From assembly GCA_964475955.1 (NCBI GenBank), contig CAYYZY010000124.1:1-23825 (forward strand): a DNA stretch of 23,825 nucleotides, written 5' to 3'. The position numbers were made by a program, and so were the translations under genes. The DNA is from DATKZH01 sp964475955. Its GTDB lineage: Bacteria; Planctomycetota; Planctomycetia; Pirellulales; Thermoguttaceae. The notes beneath the pieces are model-generated. The model did no database searches. It was not told where the DNA came from and saw only the letters and a program-made list of their open reading frames with translations. Positions 1 through 8,006 of this stretch are shown one piece after another (position 1 is the first letter of the stretch; every line of letters begins with the position of its first letter).

Positions 1-1449
1 CTAGGGCACGCTGTCGGCCGTGAGGCCGTACTTGCGCATCAGGGCGTGGAAGTTGGTCCGCTGGATGCCCACGTCTTCGGCCGCCCGGGTGACGTTCCCG
101 CCGGAGCGTTCCAGGGCCTCGACCAGGAAGCGGCGTTCCAGCTCCTGGACCGCGGCGTCGCGGACTTGCTGCTTGAGCAGCTTGAAGTCCTCCCAGTTTG
201 CGGGAAGATGGGTGACCGTCGATCGCTTCGGTGCCTGGCGGATCTCGGTGGGCAGGTGGCGCGGCTCGATCCGGTCGGAGTCGCACAGGATCGCGATCCG
301 CTCCACGATGTTGCGCAGCTCGCGCACGTTCCCCGGCCAACGGTAGCTTTCCATCAGCGCCATGGCCTCGGGCGTGAAGCCTTCCACTTCGACCTCGTTC
401 TTCTGGCAGAACCGTTCCAGGAAGGCCATGGCCAGGATGGGGACGTCGCCGTGCCGCTCGCGCAGCGGGGGCAGGAAGATCGGTACGACGTTCAGCCGGT
501 AGAAGAGGTCCTCGCGGAACTCGCCCTCGGCGGCCATCTCCGACAGGTCGCGGTTGGTGGCGGCCACCAGGCGGATGTCGACCTCGCGGTCCTCGGTGTC
601 GCCCACCTTCTTCACCCGCTTCGTCTCCAGGGCGCGCAGCAGCTTGCCCTGCGTCTCCATGCTCAGGTTCGAGACCTCGTCGAGGAAGAGCGTGCCCTTG
701 TGGGCCACCTCGAACAGCCCCTGCTTCGTGGCGACCGCCCCGGAGAACGACCCCTTGACGTGGCCGAACAGTTCGCTTTCCAGCAGGGTGGGCGCCAGGG
801 CCGTGCAGTCGCAGGCCAAAAGCGGATGGTCTTTGCGGCGGCTGAGCCGGTGGATTGCGCGCACGACCATCTCCTTGCCCGTGCCGCTCTCGCCGGTCAC
901 CAGCACCGTGCCGTCGGTGGGGGCGACGCGCTTGATCAGCGAGAAGACGCGTTCCATGCTCCGGCTCTCGCCGATGATGCCCTCGAAGCCCTGGTGCACC
1001 TCCAGCTCGCGCCGCAGGCTGGCATTCTCGCGAATCAGGGCCGATCGCTCGCGCACCTTCTCCACCACCATTTTCAATTGGGTGGGGGAGAACGGCTTGC
1101 TCAGGTAGTCGGCGGCCCCCTGCTTCATCGCCTCGACGGCCGATTCCACCGTCGAGTGGCCCGTGATGATCACCACCTCGCAGGCCACGCCCGCCGCCTT
1201 CACCTCGCTGAGCACCTCCAGGCCCTCCATGCCGGGCATCTTCAGGTCGACCAGCAGGACGTCGTAGGTGCCGGAAAGCGCGGCCTGAAGCCCGGCGCGC
1301 GGCTCCTCGAAGCAGGTCACTTCGTGCCCCTCGGGGCCGAGCGTGCGCTGGCAGCTCAGGCCGATGACCGGCTCGTCGTCGATGACCAAAATCCGCTGGC
1401 CGGACGGGACTTCGTCTTCCGATTTCGCTTCACTCGCCGATGCGCTCAC
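1..1449 (-). CDS. Sigma-54-dependent NtrC-family response regulator
   Basis: Cytoplasmic transcription activator of 482 aa with the complete three-domain layout. A receiver domain (about 18-135) has acidic residues D24/D25, phospho-acceptor D68, T96 and K118. An AAA+ sigma-54 interaction domain (about 156-390) has Walker A GESGTGKE at 186-193, Walker B GTLFLDE at 252-258, and the loop that contacts sigma-54 written GSFSGA (233-238) instead of the usual GAFTGA. A Fis-type helix-turn-helix lies at about 440-476. The start is GTG at 1449, overlapping the kinase TGA by four bases (GTGA), with an AAGGTG ribosome site just upstream, so the two genes are translationally coupled. The stop TAG is at the very edge of the window and the gene is complete. 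It is inferred to be phosphorylated by the adjacent kinase and to open sigma-54 promoters. Target genes are not visible here. Confidence 0.95.
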   Translation of the reverse strand: MSASASEAKSEDEVPSGQRILVIDDEPVIGLSCQRTLGPEGHEVTCFEEPRAGLQAALSGTYDVLLVDLKMPGMEGLEVLSEVKAAGVACEVVIITGHSTVESAVEAMKQGAADYLSKPFSPTQLKMVVEKVRERSALIRENASLRRELEVHQGFEGIIGESRSMERVFSLIKRVAPTDGTVLVTGESGTGKEMVVRAIHRLSRRKDHPLLACDCTALAPTLLESELFGHVKGSFSGAVATKQGLFEVAHKGTLFLDEVSNLSMETQGKLLRALETKRVKKVGDTEDREVDIRLVAATNRDLSEMAAEGEFREDLFYRLNVVPIFLPPLRERHGDVPILAMAFLERFCQKNEVEVEGFTPEAMALMESYRWPGNVRELRNIVERIAILCDSDRIEPRHLPTEIRQAPKRSTVTHLPANWEDFKLLKQQVRDAAVQELERRFLVEALERSGGNVTRAAEDVGIQRTNFHALMRKYGLTADSVP

Positions 1450-3386
1450 CGATTCACCTTTCCGTTGTTGCGATCGCGACGGACCCCGTCGGCGGAGGGC
1501 AGAACCACCGTGAACGTGGTCCCCTTGTCTTCCGCCGTTTCGACCTCCAGGGTGCCGCCGTGCCGCTGCACGATACCGTAGCTGACGCTCAGCCCCAAGC
1601 CCGTCCCCTTGCCGACCGGCTTCGTGCTGAAGAACGGCTCGAAGATCCGGTCGAGATACTGCCGCTTGATCCCGCAGCCCGTGTCGGTTACGCGCAGGAG
1701 CACGCGCCCGTCCTCCGCCGCGCTACCCACCAGGAGCGTGCCGCCGCCGCGCATCGACTCGCAGGCGTTGAGCGACAAGTTGAGCAACACCTGCTGGAGC
1801 TGATTCACATCGCCCTCCACCTGGGGCAGGTTCTCCTCCAGGTCCTCGACGATCACGATCTGCTGCGACGCCTCCTGGTTGCCCAGAAGCGGCAGCGTGC
1901 GGCGGATGATCTGGTTCACGTCGAGAAGCTCCGTGCCCGTCGGCCTCTCCCGCGCGAAATCGAGAAGGCCCCGAACGATCTGGGCGACGCGGGTGGTCTC
2001 GTGCACGATCAGGTCCAGGTCGCGCTGGCCCTGCTCGCTCAGGTCCTCGTCTTCCTTGAGCAGGTGGGCGAAGGCGAGCACGCCGGTCAGCGGGTTGTTG
2101 ATTTCATGGGCCACGCCCGCGGCGAGCCGCCCGATCGAGGCCAGCTTCTCGCTCTGCCCGATTTGCTGCCGGGTGGCGGTCCTCAGTTGCTCCTCCCGCT
2201 CGGCGATGGCCTCGGCCATCGAGTCGATCGCCCGGCACAGAATGCCCATCTCGCCCGAGGGGCAGTCGCCCACCCGGGCCGTCAGGTCGCCCTCGACGAC
2301 CTTGCGCGACATGGCCGTGATCCGCCCCACCGGGCGCAGCACCTGGGTGGTGACGAAGTAGACGAACACCAGGCTGGCCAGCGTCGCCACGACCACCATG
2401 GCCAGGAAGAACCCCATGAGCATGTTCCGTTGGTGAAGGAACGGCGCCTCCAGCAACCCGATCCCCAACACGCCCACGATATCCCCTCGCGGGTCGCGGA
2501 TCGGCTCGTAGGCGGTGAAATACCAGTCGTCGACCACCAGGGCCCGATCCGACCACGTTCCGCCGCGCACCAGCACCTTATCGTAGACCGTCTCGCTCAC
2601 CTGCGTGCCGACCTCGCGCGAGCCGTCCTCTCCCCGGAGGGTCGTCGACACGCGCAGGTCCCCCTGGAAGATGGAAACCGCTCCCACCTCCCTCCCACGG
2701 TACGGTTCGTGCGGAAAGACCTCCTCCTTGATCCCGTCGACGATCCCGAAGCGCCGGTTCAACAGGTCCCCCCCAAAAACCAGCGCCACCAGTTCTCCCC
2801 GCTCGTCCTCCAGCGGGACCGCCGCCGCAACGATCAGTCCGTCGCGCCGCGTCTTCTCCTCCACGGGCCGGGCCGCCGAGCTGACCGCAACCTCGAATCG
2901 GGCTCGGGCGGCGAGCGCCTCGCCCTCTTTGGCCAAGCTCTCGGCCGACAGGACCGTCGTGCCCGACACGGCCGCTCGGGCGGCTAACGCCCGCTCGACG
3001 ATCGGATTGCCCGACAGGTCGCCCCCCCGATGCTGGGGGCTGCCCGCGCGGCACACCAACCTTCCACGGGGGTCGAGCAGCGCGACGAAATCCATGCCTC
3101 CGGCCCGATGCATGGCCCGGAGGAGCCGGGCCAGCTCGGCCGCGTCGTCCCGCCCGACGGCTTCGGCCACCCGCTCGTCGAGGGCGACGGCGCCCAGGAA
3201 CCGGCCGATCCCGTCGACGTGGTGCTCGTAATCCGACCGGGCCGAGTTGAGATTCAGCCGCACGCGCGACTGCACCTCCCGCAGCCACACCCGCTGGGCG
3301 TACTCCAGGCCCACCAGGGAGAGGAGCGAATTGGCCACCAGGATCACGGCGATGGCCGCCATCGTCACTTTGAGCCGAATCGTCAT
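1446..3386 (-). CDS. Membrane sensor histidine kinase (Cache-HAMP-HisKA-HATPase)
   Basis: Sensor kinase of 646 aa from the chosen ATG at 3386. TM1 is at about 8-27. An extracytoplasmic region of about 290 residues (about 30-320) resembles Cache sensor domains in size and in segments such as DPRGRLV and DPRGDIVGVLGIG. TM2 is at about 323-345, followed by HAMP (about 346-398). The dimerisation/phosphoacceptor helix contains HEINNP with H427. The ATPase domain has an N box around NLSLNACES (536-544), G1 DTGCGI (568-573) and G2 GKGTGLGLS (592-600). The frame is open upstream to 3677, but that part has no membrane-protein character and would put about 97 low-complexity residues before TM1, so it is excluded. 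The ribosome site at 3386 is weak. Gene order and the GTGA overlap pair it with the NtrC-type regulator. The ligand is unknown. Confidence 0.93.
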   Translation of the reverse strand: MTIRLKVTMAAIAVILVANSLLSLVGLEYAQRVWLREVQSRVRLNLNSARSDYEHHVDGIGRFLGAVALDERVAEAVGRDDAAELARLLRAMHRAGGMDFVALLDPRGRLVCRAGSPQHRGGDLSGNPIVERALAARAAVSGTTVLSAESLAKEGEALAARARFEVAVSSAARPVEEKTRRDGLIVAAAVPLEDERGELVALVFGGDLLNRRFGIVDGIKEEVFPHEPYRGREVGAVSIFQGDLRVSTTLRGEDGSREVGTQVSETVYDKVLVRGGTWSDRALVVDDWYFTAYEPIRDPRGDIVGVLGIGLLEAPFLHQRNMLMGFFLAMVVVATLASLVFVYFVTTQVLRPVGRITAMSRKVVEGDLTARVGDCPSGEMGILCRAIDSMAEAIAEREEQLRTATRQQIGQSEKLASIGRLAAGVAHEINNPLTGVLAFAHLLKEDEDLSEQGQRDLDLIVHETTRVAQIVRGLLDFARERPTGTELLDVNQIIRRTLPLLGNQEASQQIVIVEDLEENLPQVEGDVNQLQQVLLNLSLNACESMRGGGTLLVGSAAEDGRVLLRVTDTGCGIKRQYLDRIFEPFFSTKPVGKGTGLGLSVSYGIVQRHGGTLEVETAEDKGTTFTVVLPSADGVRRDRNNGKVNR

Positions 3387-3739
3387 CTCGCGTTCCCGCG
3401 TCCGACGGCCAACGCCTCGCCTCCGGCACCCAGTCGCCGACCTCCCGAAACTTACTATTAGCGCACAACCAACGCCGTGCGGCAAGGGGCCGGCCGTACC
3501 CCCTATTGGGTGAGGGGGCGATGCAAGGAATGCGACATCGGGCCGTCCTCTCGTCCCTCTTCGCGCCTCTGGTGGCCAACTCCTTTGGCCATCGGCACCC
3601 GCTTCCCGAATGGCCACGACATGGCACGAAAGACCACGAGGACTACCGTCAGCCATATGCGGGTTTCCAGTTGACACCCGGCCGTCTCACGACCAAGGTG
3701 ATGGCTGGCCGAATGCGATGCTCGCCCCGGGAGGCCCCC
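3387..3739. other. Divergent intergenic region between kinase and sialidase-fold gene
   Basis: This 353-bp gap must hold both divergent promoters. No convincing sigma-70 box pair or sigma-54 -24/-12 pair could be picked by eye. It contains a perfect 7-bp hairpin (TGGCCAA, 5-nt loop, TTGGCCA) at 3573-3591 and a short CCCCCT/AGGGGG inverted pair near 3498-3517. Around 3604-3645 there is a purine-rich stretch with CACGA repeats that looks like a degenerate dispersed repeat. No gene is seen. Confidence 0.5.
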
Positions 3740-4831
3740 ATGCCCAACCGCATCCATCGTCGCACGTTCCTTCGCCAAACGGCCCTGCTCGGCCTCGCAA
3801 CGGCCGGCGCCGCTGGCTCACGCGCCCAGCCGGCGCCCGATCCGGCCCCGCCGACGGTGAAGAGCAGGCCCGACGTCATCGTCCACCGCAGCGGATATCC
3901 GGGCTGGCCGTGGGTCGCCGCGGCGGGGGAGGGCCGCCTCGTCTGCGTGTTCCGCGACGACGGCGTGCACGGCTTCTCGCCCACCGGCAAGGTGATGTTC
4001 ACCGCCAGCAGCGACCTGGGCCGCACCTGGACGCCCGCCCAGGCGATCGTCGACGAGCCCGAGGTCGACGATCGCAACGCCGCGGTGGTCGAGCTGCCCG
4101 ACGGCACGCTGATGGTCCCGTACAACACCTACACCAAGGAACGCGTCTCCCAGTGCATGGTCACCTGCTCCCGCGACGGCGGCGCCACCTGGACCCCGCC
4201 CCAGGCGATGGCCGACCTCGACGCCCGAACCCGCGGCGCCCCCATCGCCCTCAGTTCGGGCGACCTGCTCGTGCCGATCTACAAGGCCCCCGGCAACGGG
4301 TCGATCGCCGCCCGAAGTGCCGACGGCGGCAAGACCTGGGCGCTTGCCCGCGTGCCCAACCCGGGCCGCTTCGTGGGCGACGAGTGGGTCGTGGTCGAAG
4401 TCGAGCCGGGCCGCGTCGTGGGCATCATCCGCGAGAACGGCATCCGCGACGGCTACTTCTGGAAGACCGAAAGCCGCGACGGCGCCCGAAACTGGGACGC
4501 GCCCCGGCGCACGAACGTGCGCGACGCCCGATCCACGTCGCCGGCCCACTTCGACCTGCACGGCCGCACGCCCATCCTCACGTACGCCGACCGTCGCATG
4601 GTGTCCGTTTCGATGGTGACCACCGGCGACGCCGACTTCCTCCGCTGGGACGTCGAGGGCCGGCTCCCCTGCTACCAGTACCGGCCCGACGGCCAGCCGA
4701 TCGCCGACTCGAGCTACCCGGTCTCGGTGGCCGTCGCCCCGCGGCGCCGGTTCATCGTCGACTACGAGATCCGCCCCGAAGGCAAGTGGATCGCCGGCTA
4801 CTACGTCGACCTGCCCGCCGCCTGGTGCTAG
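3740..4831 (+). CDS. Tat-exported sialidase-fold (Asp-box propeller) protein
   Basis: Secreted protein of 363 aa. The ATG at 3740 is chosen because GGGAGG lies just upstream and because it begins a Tat-type signal (RRTFLRQ at 7-13, then a hydrophobic run to about 28). The frame is open to 3506 but the extra residues look non-coding. Four Asp-box motifs of the S-x-D-x-G-x-x-W type are visible at about 90-97, 144-151, 193-200 and 245-252 (the last degenerate), as expected of a six-bladed BNR/sialidase propeller. DRNAAVVELPDG at about 111-122 and SSYP at 324-327 resemble the exo-alpha-sialidase superfamily. No Arg-Ile-Pro motif is seen near the N-terminus, so true sialidase activity is unproven. 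It may act on another glycan or only bind. It has its own transcription unit, divergent from the kinase. Confidence 0.85.
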   Translation: MPNRIHRRTFLRQTALLGLATAGAAGSRAQPAPDPAPPTVKSRPDVIVHRSGYPGWPWVAAAGEGRLVCVFRDDGVHGFSPTGKVMFTASSDLGRTWTPAQAIVDEPEVDDRNAAVVELPDGTLMVPYNTYTKERVSQCMVTCSRDGGATWTPPQAMADLDARTRGAPIALSSGDLLVPIYKAPGNGSIAARSADGGKTWALARVPNPGRFVGDEWVVVEVEPGRVVGIIRENGIRDGYFWKTESRDGARNWDAPRRTNVRDARSTSPAHFDLHGRTPILTYADRRMVSVSMVTTGDADFLRWDVEGRLPCYQYRPDGQPIADSSYPVSVAVAPRRRFIVDYEIRPEGKWIAGYYVDLPAAWC

Positions 4832-4929
4832 CGCGGATTCCATCCCCCTGGGCCGAAGTTCCTAGCCCGTAGGGTCGAGGTACGAGACCCACGCGGCCGT
4901 CTCAACCGATACCTGCTCACGCAAGCCAA

Positions 4930-5005
4930 GGTGCCATGGCCACGCTCGTCGTGGCCATGCCGCGCTGCAATCGACACATGCTCACGCAAGCGTGAGCATG
5001 GCACC
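4930..5005 (+). repeat. REPIN-like 76-bp palindromic element, family A copy 1
   Basis: Two hairpins within 76 bp. The first pairs CATGGCCACG with CGTGGCCATG, and the second pairs ATGCTCACGC with GCGTGAGCAT around a 2-nt loop. The outer ends GGTGCCAT and ATGGCACC form terminal inverted repeats. A second copy at 6666-6741 has the same length and orientation and differs at four positions. A stray GCTCACGCAAGCC at about 4915-4927, just left of the element, matches part of the second hairpin and may be a truncated copy. The layout is that of REP doublets (REPINs) moved by TnpA-REP/RAYT transposases in other bacteria. No such transposase is present here. Confidence 0.85.
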
Positions 5006-5037
5006 TGCTTATCCTGAATACCGGTATCAGACGGGCG

Positions 5038-5285
5038 ATGGAGCCCGACCCGCATCCCCCGTGGAGCTGGCCCCCGATGGGCAACGGCACCGACGACCCT
5101 TCGAGCCACGACCGCACCTGGGGCGCGTGTGTCGCCGTGGCTTGCGGGGTCTTCTGCCTGTTCTTCGTTGTGGGATTGGCCTTCGGCCCGCGGGATTCGC
5201 TGCCTATCTGGCAATCACGGCTTCGATCCTGTATTGCGGCAAGCGCCTCACGGAGGAAGTAGAGCGGGAGGAATGCGACGACTGA
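5038..5285 (+). pseudogene. Frameshifted small two-TM membrane protein relic
   Basis: Not a recognised family. The frame from ATG 5038 encodes a proline-rich start and a clear hydrophobic segment (about residues 29-49, including VAVACGVFCLFFVVGLAFGP) and then turns into arginine/serine-rich non-coding-like sequence. The frame opening at 4992 takes over at about 5190 with a second hydrophobic segment (GFAAYLAITASILYC) and a charged tail ending in EEVEREECDD, with stop TGA at 5283-5285. Joined by a one-base frame change near 5185-5195, the two halves make a sensible two-TM small protein of about 82 aa, so one indel probably disrupted it. The alternative is that neither ORF is a gene. The ribosome site is weak. 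Confidence 0.45.
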
Positions 5286-5327
5286 ACTTGGCCGTCTTCT
5301 CTCTTCGCACGCCGGAGGCCCTTAGCC

Positions 5328-5343
5328 AACGCCTTCGGGCGTT
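5328..5343. terminator. UUCG-loop hairpin after the second propeller gene
   Basis: A perfect 6-bp stem AACGCC/GGCGTT closes a TTCG tetraloop (CGAA on the minus strand) only 6 bp beyond the stop codon of the minus-strand gene ending at 5350. No T-tract follows, so intrinsic termination is uncertain. It may instead be an mRNA-end stabilising hairpin, or it may act on the plus strand after the relic ending at 5285. Confidence 0.35.
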
Positions 5344-5349
5344 TCCCCC

Positions 5350-6501
5350 TCACTCCCCCACGAAATCCTCCTCCCATAGCCGCGCCCGCAGGCCGCCTTG
5401 CATCGTGGTGATCCACAGCTCGCCGGCTCGGGCCTCGAAGAGGTAGGGGTAGGCGATCCAGCCTTTCTTGTTTCGGGCGATGACGACCGGCTCGGTCCAC
5501 GTGCGGCCGTCGTCCTCGGAGAACATGATCGACAGCTCCAGCCGGTGGTTGCTCACCGGCACCTCCGACCACTGGTTGTCGCCGCCGGAGAGCGGAAAGG
5601 TTGTTTTGCCCTCGGGGTAGTAGCGGTTCCAGACGAGCACCAGGCGCCCGCTTGCGAGGCGCTTCAGCATGCCCGGGGCGCTGCTGGCGTCGATCTCCGT
5701 GGGGCCGACGTCCGTCCAGGTGAGCCCCTCGTCGCGGGAGTAGGCCTCCCAGAAGGTCTTCCAGTTGGTTCGCATCAGCATCCAGAGGCGCCCGTCGCGG
5801 AGTTGCTCGATCGTGGCCTCGGTCACTCCCGCATGGTGGCCGACCCCGCCGCGGTCGATGACGTTGCTCCGCCGCCACGTCTTCCCTTCGTCGGCCGAGG
5901 CGTACGTGACCACGGAATGGCGGCCCGGGCCGTGCTGCATCATCATCGAGGTGAACACGATCGTGCCGTCGCGCGTGCGGATGGCGTCGCGGATAGCGCC
6001 GGTCCACGCGTCGTGGAGCTTCTGGGGCGTTTCCCAGGTACGGCCGTCGTCCGGGCTGCGCACGGCGTAGGTGGGGAGGCGCGCGTCCGGGGAGTCGGAG
6101 ATCGCCGGGTCCCAATTCCAGTTGGCCTTCTCCTTATCGTTGGCGAAGGCGAGCACGATCGCGCCGCCCGGCGTCCTGAGCAGCGCCCGTTCCGGACGGA
6201 TGGCGTACCTGGCCGGGTCGACCACGCCGGGGCGCGCCTTCCACGTTCTGCCCTCGTCGGAGCTGACCAGCGCGCCGGAGGCCGTGTCGACGGTGAGGAT
6301 CGACCCGTCGCCGAGCCGGACGAACGGCCCCATCGGCAGGCCCGGCAGCTCTTCCACGCCCGGCGCAAGCCAGGTGCCCTTCGACGAGATCGTCCCTTCG
6401 CGGGCCGCCGCGTGGACGTTCGAGGCCGTTGCCGCGATCAACAGCGCCGCTGCCACGGCGGCCAGCCGCGGCTTGTACCGGAAGCGGGTTGTCTCAACCA
6501 T
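5350..6501 (-). CDS. Secreted sialidase-fold (Asp-box propeller) protein
   Basis: Exported protein of 383 aa. The ATG at 6501 is chosen over the upstream in-frame ATG at 6591 because GGAGGG lies about 8 nt before it and it starts a Sec-type signal peptide (hydrophobic about 13-28, Ala-rich cleavage region about 30-33). Five Asp boxes are visible: SDEGRTW at 81-87, SPDDGRTW at 149-156, SADEGKTW at 202-209, SRDEGLTW at 255-262 and SEDDGRTW at 328-335. Their spacing of about 50-70 residues is what a BNR propeller gives. WNRYYPEG at about 291-298 and the HRLELSIMFSEDDG stretch are typical of planctomycete sialidase-family proteins. No N-terminal Arg-Ile-Pro motif is visible, so the substrate stays open. 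The gene is monocistronic and lies tail-to-tail with the other propeller gene across the repeat region. Confidence 0.85.
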   Translation of the reverse strand: MVETTRFRYKPRLAAVAAALLIAATASNVHAAAREGTISSKGTWLAPGVEELPGLPMGPFVRLGDGSILTVDTASGALVSSDEGRTWKARPGVVDPARYAIRPERALLRTPGGAIVLAFANDKEKANWNWDPAISDSPDARLPTYAVRSPDDGRTWETPQKLHDAWTGAIRDAIRTRDGTIVFTSMMMQHGPGRHSVVTYASADEGKTWRRSNVIDRGGVGHHAGVTEATIEQLRDGRLWMLMRTNWKTFWEAYSRDEGLTWTDVGPTEIDASSAPGMLKRLASGRLVLVWNRYYPEGKTTFPLSGGDNQWSEVPVSNHRLELSIMFSEDDGRTWTEPVVIARNKKGWIAYPYLFEARAGELWITTMQGGLRARLWEEDFVGE

Positions 6502-6555
6502 GGTGTCGCCCTCCTCGCATTTCGGGGCTTTTCGTTGCGGGCATCGAGCACCGGA

Positions 6556-6561
6556 AGTATA
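6556..6561 (-). promoter_or_regulatory. Possible -10 box for the propeller gene at 5350-6501
   Basis: On the minus strand this reads TATACT, about 55 nt upstream of the chosen ATG at 6501, in otherwise GC-rich sequence. No good -35 hexamer is seen at the usual distance, so it is only a candidate. Confidence 0.3.
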
Positions 6562-6665
6562 CCGCACCGCCCGCTCCGCTTCGAGTTTCACCCGCGAAGG
6601 GCCCCGCGGCCGGCACGGAGTTGGTATAATCGTGGCGCGAGCCGTCAGCGATTGGCCGTCACCAA

Positions 6666-6741
6666 GGTGCCATGGCCACGCCCGTCGTGGCCACGCGGCG
6701 CTGTAATCGACACATGCTCACGCAAGCGTGAGCATGGCACC
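6666..6741 (+). repeat. REPIN-like 76-bp palindromic element, family A copy 2
   Basis: Same length and orientation as the element at 4930-5005, with 72 of 76 positions identical and the same terminal GGTGCCAT/ATGGCACC ends. The second hairpin is unchanged. One of the four differences falls in the right arm of the first hairpin. The right end abuts the truncated beta-helix-like coding remnant beginning at 6742. A TATAAT lies on the plus strand at 6625-6630, but no -35 partner is visible. Confidence 0.85.
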
Positions 6742-7026
6742 CCGCTCAAGCGCCTCGTTCGCCTGGTGCACGACAACGCGGGGCTCGCCGTGGTGAACAA
6801 CCTGCTGAGCGGCCCGCCCATGCGCGTGGAGACCGAGAGCCCGGTGCGGCGGGCAGGGAATCTCACGGTCGACGCGGCCGGCTGGTTCGTCGACGTCGCC
6901 CGCGGAGACCTCCACCTGAGCAACGAACCGCCGGAGGCAGCGCGCCGGGCGGATCGGATCGGCCCGGTCGCCGAGGATTTCGACTGCCAGCCGCGCCGGC
7001 CCTTGACCGACGTCGGCGCCGACCAA
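6742..7026 (+). pseudogene. C-terminal remnant of a probable parallel beta-helix protein
   Basis: About 95 codons remain open and read like the end of a secreted right-handed beta-helix or pectate-lyase-like protein. Features are an NNLLSGPP segment, then GNLTV, then WFVD..RGDLHL, and a closing DFD...R....DVGADQ. From memory this is the usual closing pattern of that planctomycete family. There is no start codon, signal peptide or upstream helix rungs: coding character begins exactly where the 76-bp repeat ends at 6741. The frame has no stop and continues in phase into the esterase gene at 7039, but that gene has its own ribosome site and signal peptide. The original stop was presumably lost through an indel or substitution. 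I infer that a larger gene was deleted up to the repeat. Confidence 0.5.
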
Positions 7027-7038
7027 CGGAGGGGAGCG

Positions 7039-7848
7039 ATGCGCACAGTCCGTGCTCTTGCGTTGACCCTGGCCCTGCTGCCGATCCCGTCGACGGCCGA
7101 CTGGGTCGAGCCGATGCGCCGGGTCCATGCCCGGTTCACCGGCCAGCCCGGCACGTTCGCGCAGTTCGGCGATTCGATCACCGACTCCCGCGCGTTCTGG
7201 TTCTCGCTCAAGTGGAAGCGCGAGGACGCGTCGCCCGAGATGCTCGCCGATTTCGAGCTGGTCCAGGGGCACATGCTCGACGACTGCTGGGACCGCAAAG
7301 GGCCCGAATACGGCAACCAGGGCGGGCAGACGACCCGCTGGGCGGCGAAGAACCTCGACCGGTGGCTTCGCCAGTGGAATCCCGAGGCGGCCATCCTCAT
7401 GTTCGGCACCAACGATCTGAACAACGTGGGGGTGGAGGACTACGAGGCGACCCTGGAAGACGTGGTCGAGAGGTGCCTCGACCACGGGACGGTCGTCATC
7501 CTGAGCACGATCCCGCCGCGCCACGGGCGCGAGGAGAAGGCGGCCCGGTTCGCCGAGGCCGCGCGCCGCGTGGCCGAGAGGCTTCAGGTGCCGCTGGTCG
7601 ACTTCCACGCGGAAATCCTCCGCCGCCGGCCCGACGACTGGGACGGCGCCCAGGATCAGTTTCGCGAGTACCAGGGCTACGACGTCCCCACGCTCATCGC
7701 CCGCGACGGCGTCCACCCCTCCAACCCCAAGCAGTACGCCGGCCACTACTCCGAAGCGGCCCTGTCCACCAACGGCTTCTCCCTGCGCAACTGCCTGGTG
7801 CTCCGCAAATACGCCGAGGTGATCCGCAAGGTGCTCCGTCCCGAGTGA
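7039..7848 (+). CDS. Secreted SGNH/GDSL-family esterase
   Basis: Exported hydrolase of 269 aa. The ATG at 7039 follows GGAGGGGAGCG and begins a short signal peptide (hydrophobic about 5-18, cleavage near STA-DW at 18-22). The frame is open far upstream because of the preceding remnant, so signal peptide and ribosome site decide the start. Block I is FGDSITDS with Ser46; block III is FGTNDLNN with N125; block V is DGVHPS with D223 and H226, giving the Ser-Asp-His triad. In this family such enzymes remove acyl groups, often acetyl esters, from carbohydrates. Substrate specificity cannot be read from the sequence. Neighbouring exported sialidase-fold proteins make a glycan-deacylating role plausible (inference). 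Confidence 0.88.
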   Translation: MRTVRALALTLALLPIPSTADWVEPMRRVHARFTGQPGTFAQFGDSITDSRAFWFSLKWKREDASPEMLADFELVQGHMLDDCWDRKGPEYGNQGGQTTRWAAKNLDRWLRQWNPEAAILMFGTNDLNNVGVEDYEATLEDVVERCLDHGTVVILSTIPPRHGREEKAARFAEAARRVAERLQVPLVDFHAEILRRRPDDWDGAQDQFREYQGYDVPTLIARDGVHPSNPKQYAGHYSEAALSTNGFSLRNCLVLRKYAEVIRKVLRPE

Positions 7849-7917
7849 TGCTGCGGACGGTGCAGGCCGCTCTTCGAAATGGAAAAATGGAAACGCGGAT
7901 ACGCCGCGGGTGGCAGC

Positions 7918-7984
7918 GACGGTTTTCCGAAAGAGCCCTCGGACGTGGCAAGCCGGAGTGCGGAACATCATCGGGGCTACCCGG
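7918..7984 (+). repeat. Palindromic 67-bp element, family B copy 1 (left of VapC module)
   Basis: A 67-bp stretch with 57 of 67 positions matching 8814-8880 in the same orientation. It is an imperfect inverted repeat: the left arm starting GACGGTTTTCCG pairs partly with the right arm CGGAACATCATC around GTGGCAAGCC. It sits between the esterase stop and the toxin-antitoxin promoter. Confidence 0.8.
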
Positions 7985-8006
7985 TTCGTCGTGCGCCCCG
8001 TCATGG

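Noticed and set aside
46..2987. Long plus-strand open frames opposite the response regulator and histidine kinase
   Set aside because: They mirror the coding frames of two clear genes, have no recognisable domains, and exist because stop codons are rare in GC-rich antisense frames.
3387..3739. Sigma-54 (-24/-12) promoter next to the two-component genes
   Set aside because: A TGGCAC occurs near 3620, but no TTGC-type -12 element follows at the right distance, and no other good pair was seen on either strand.
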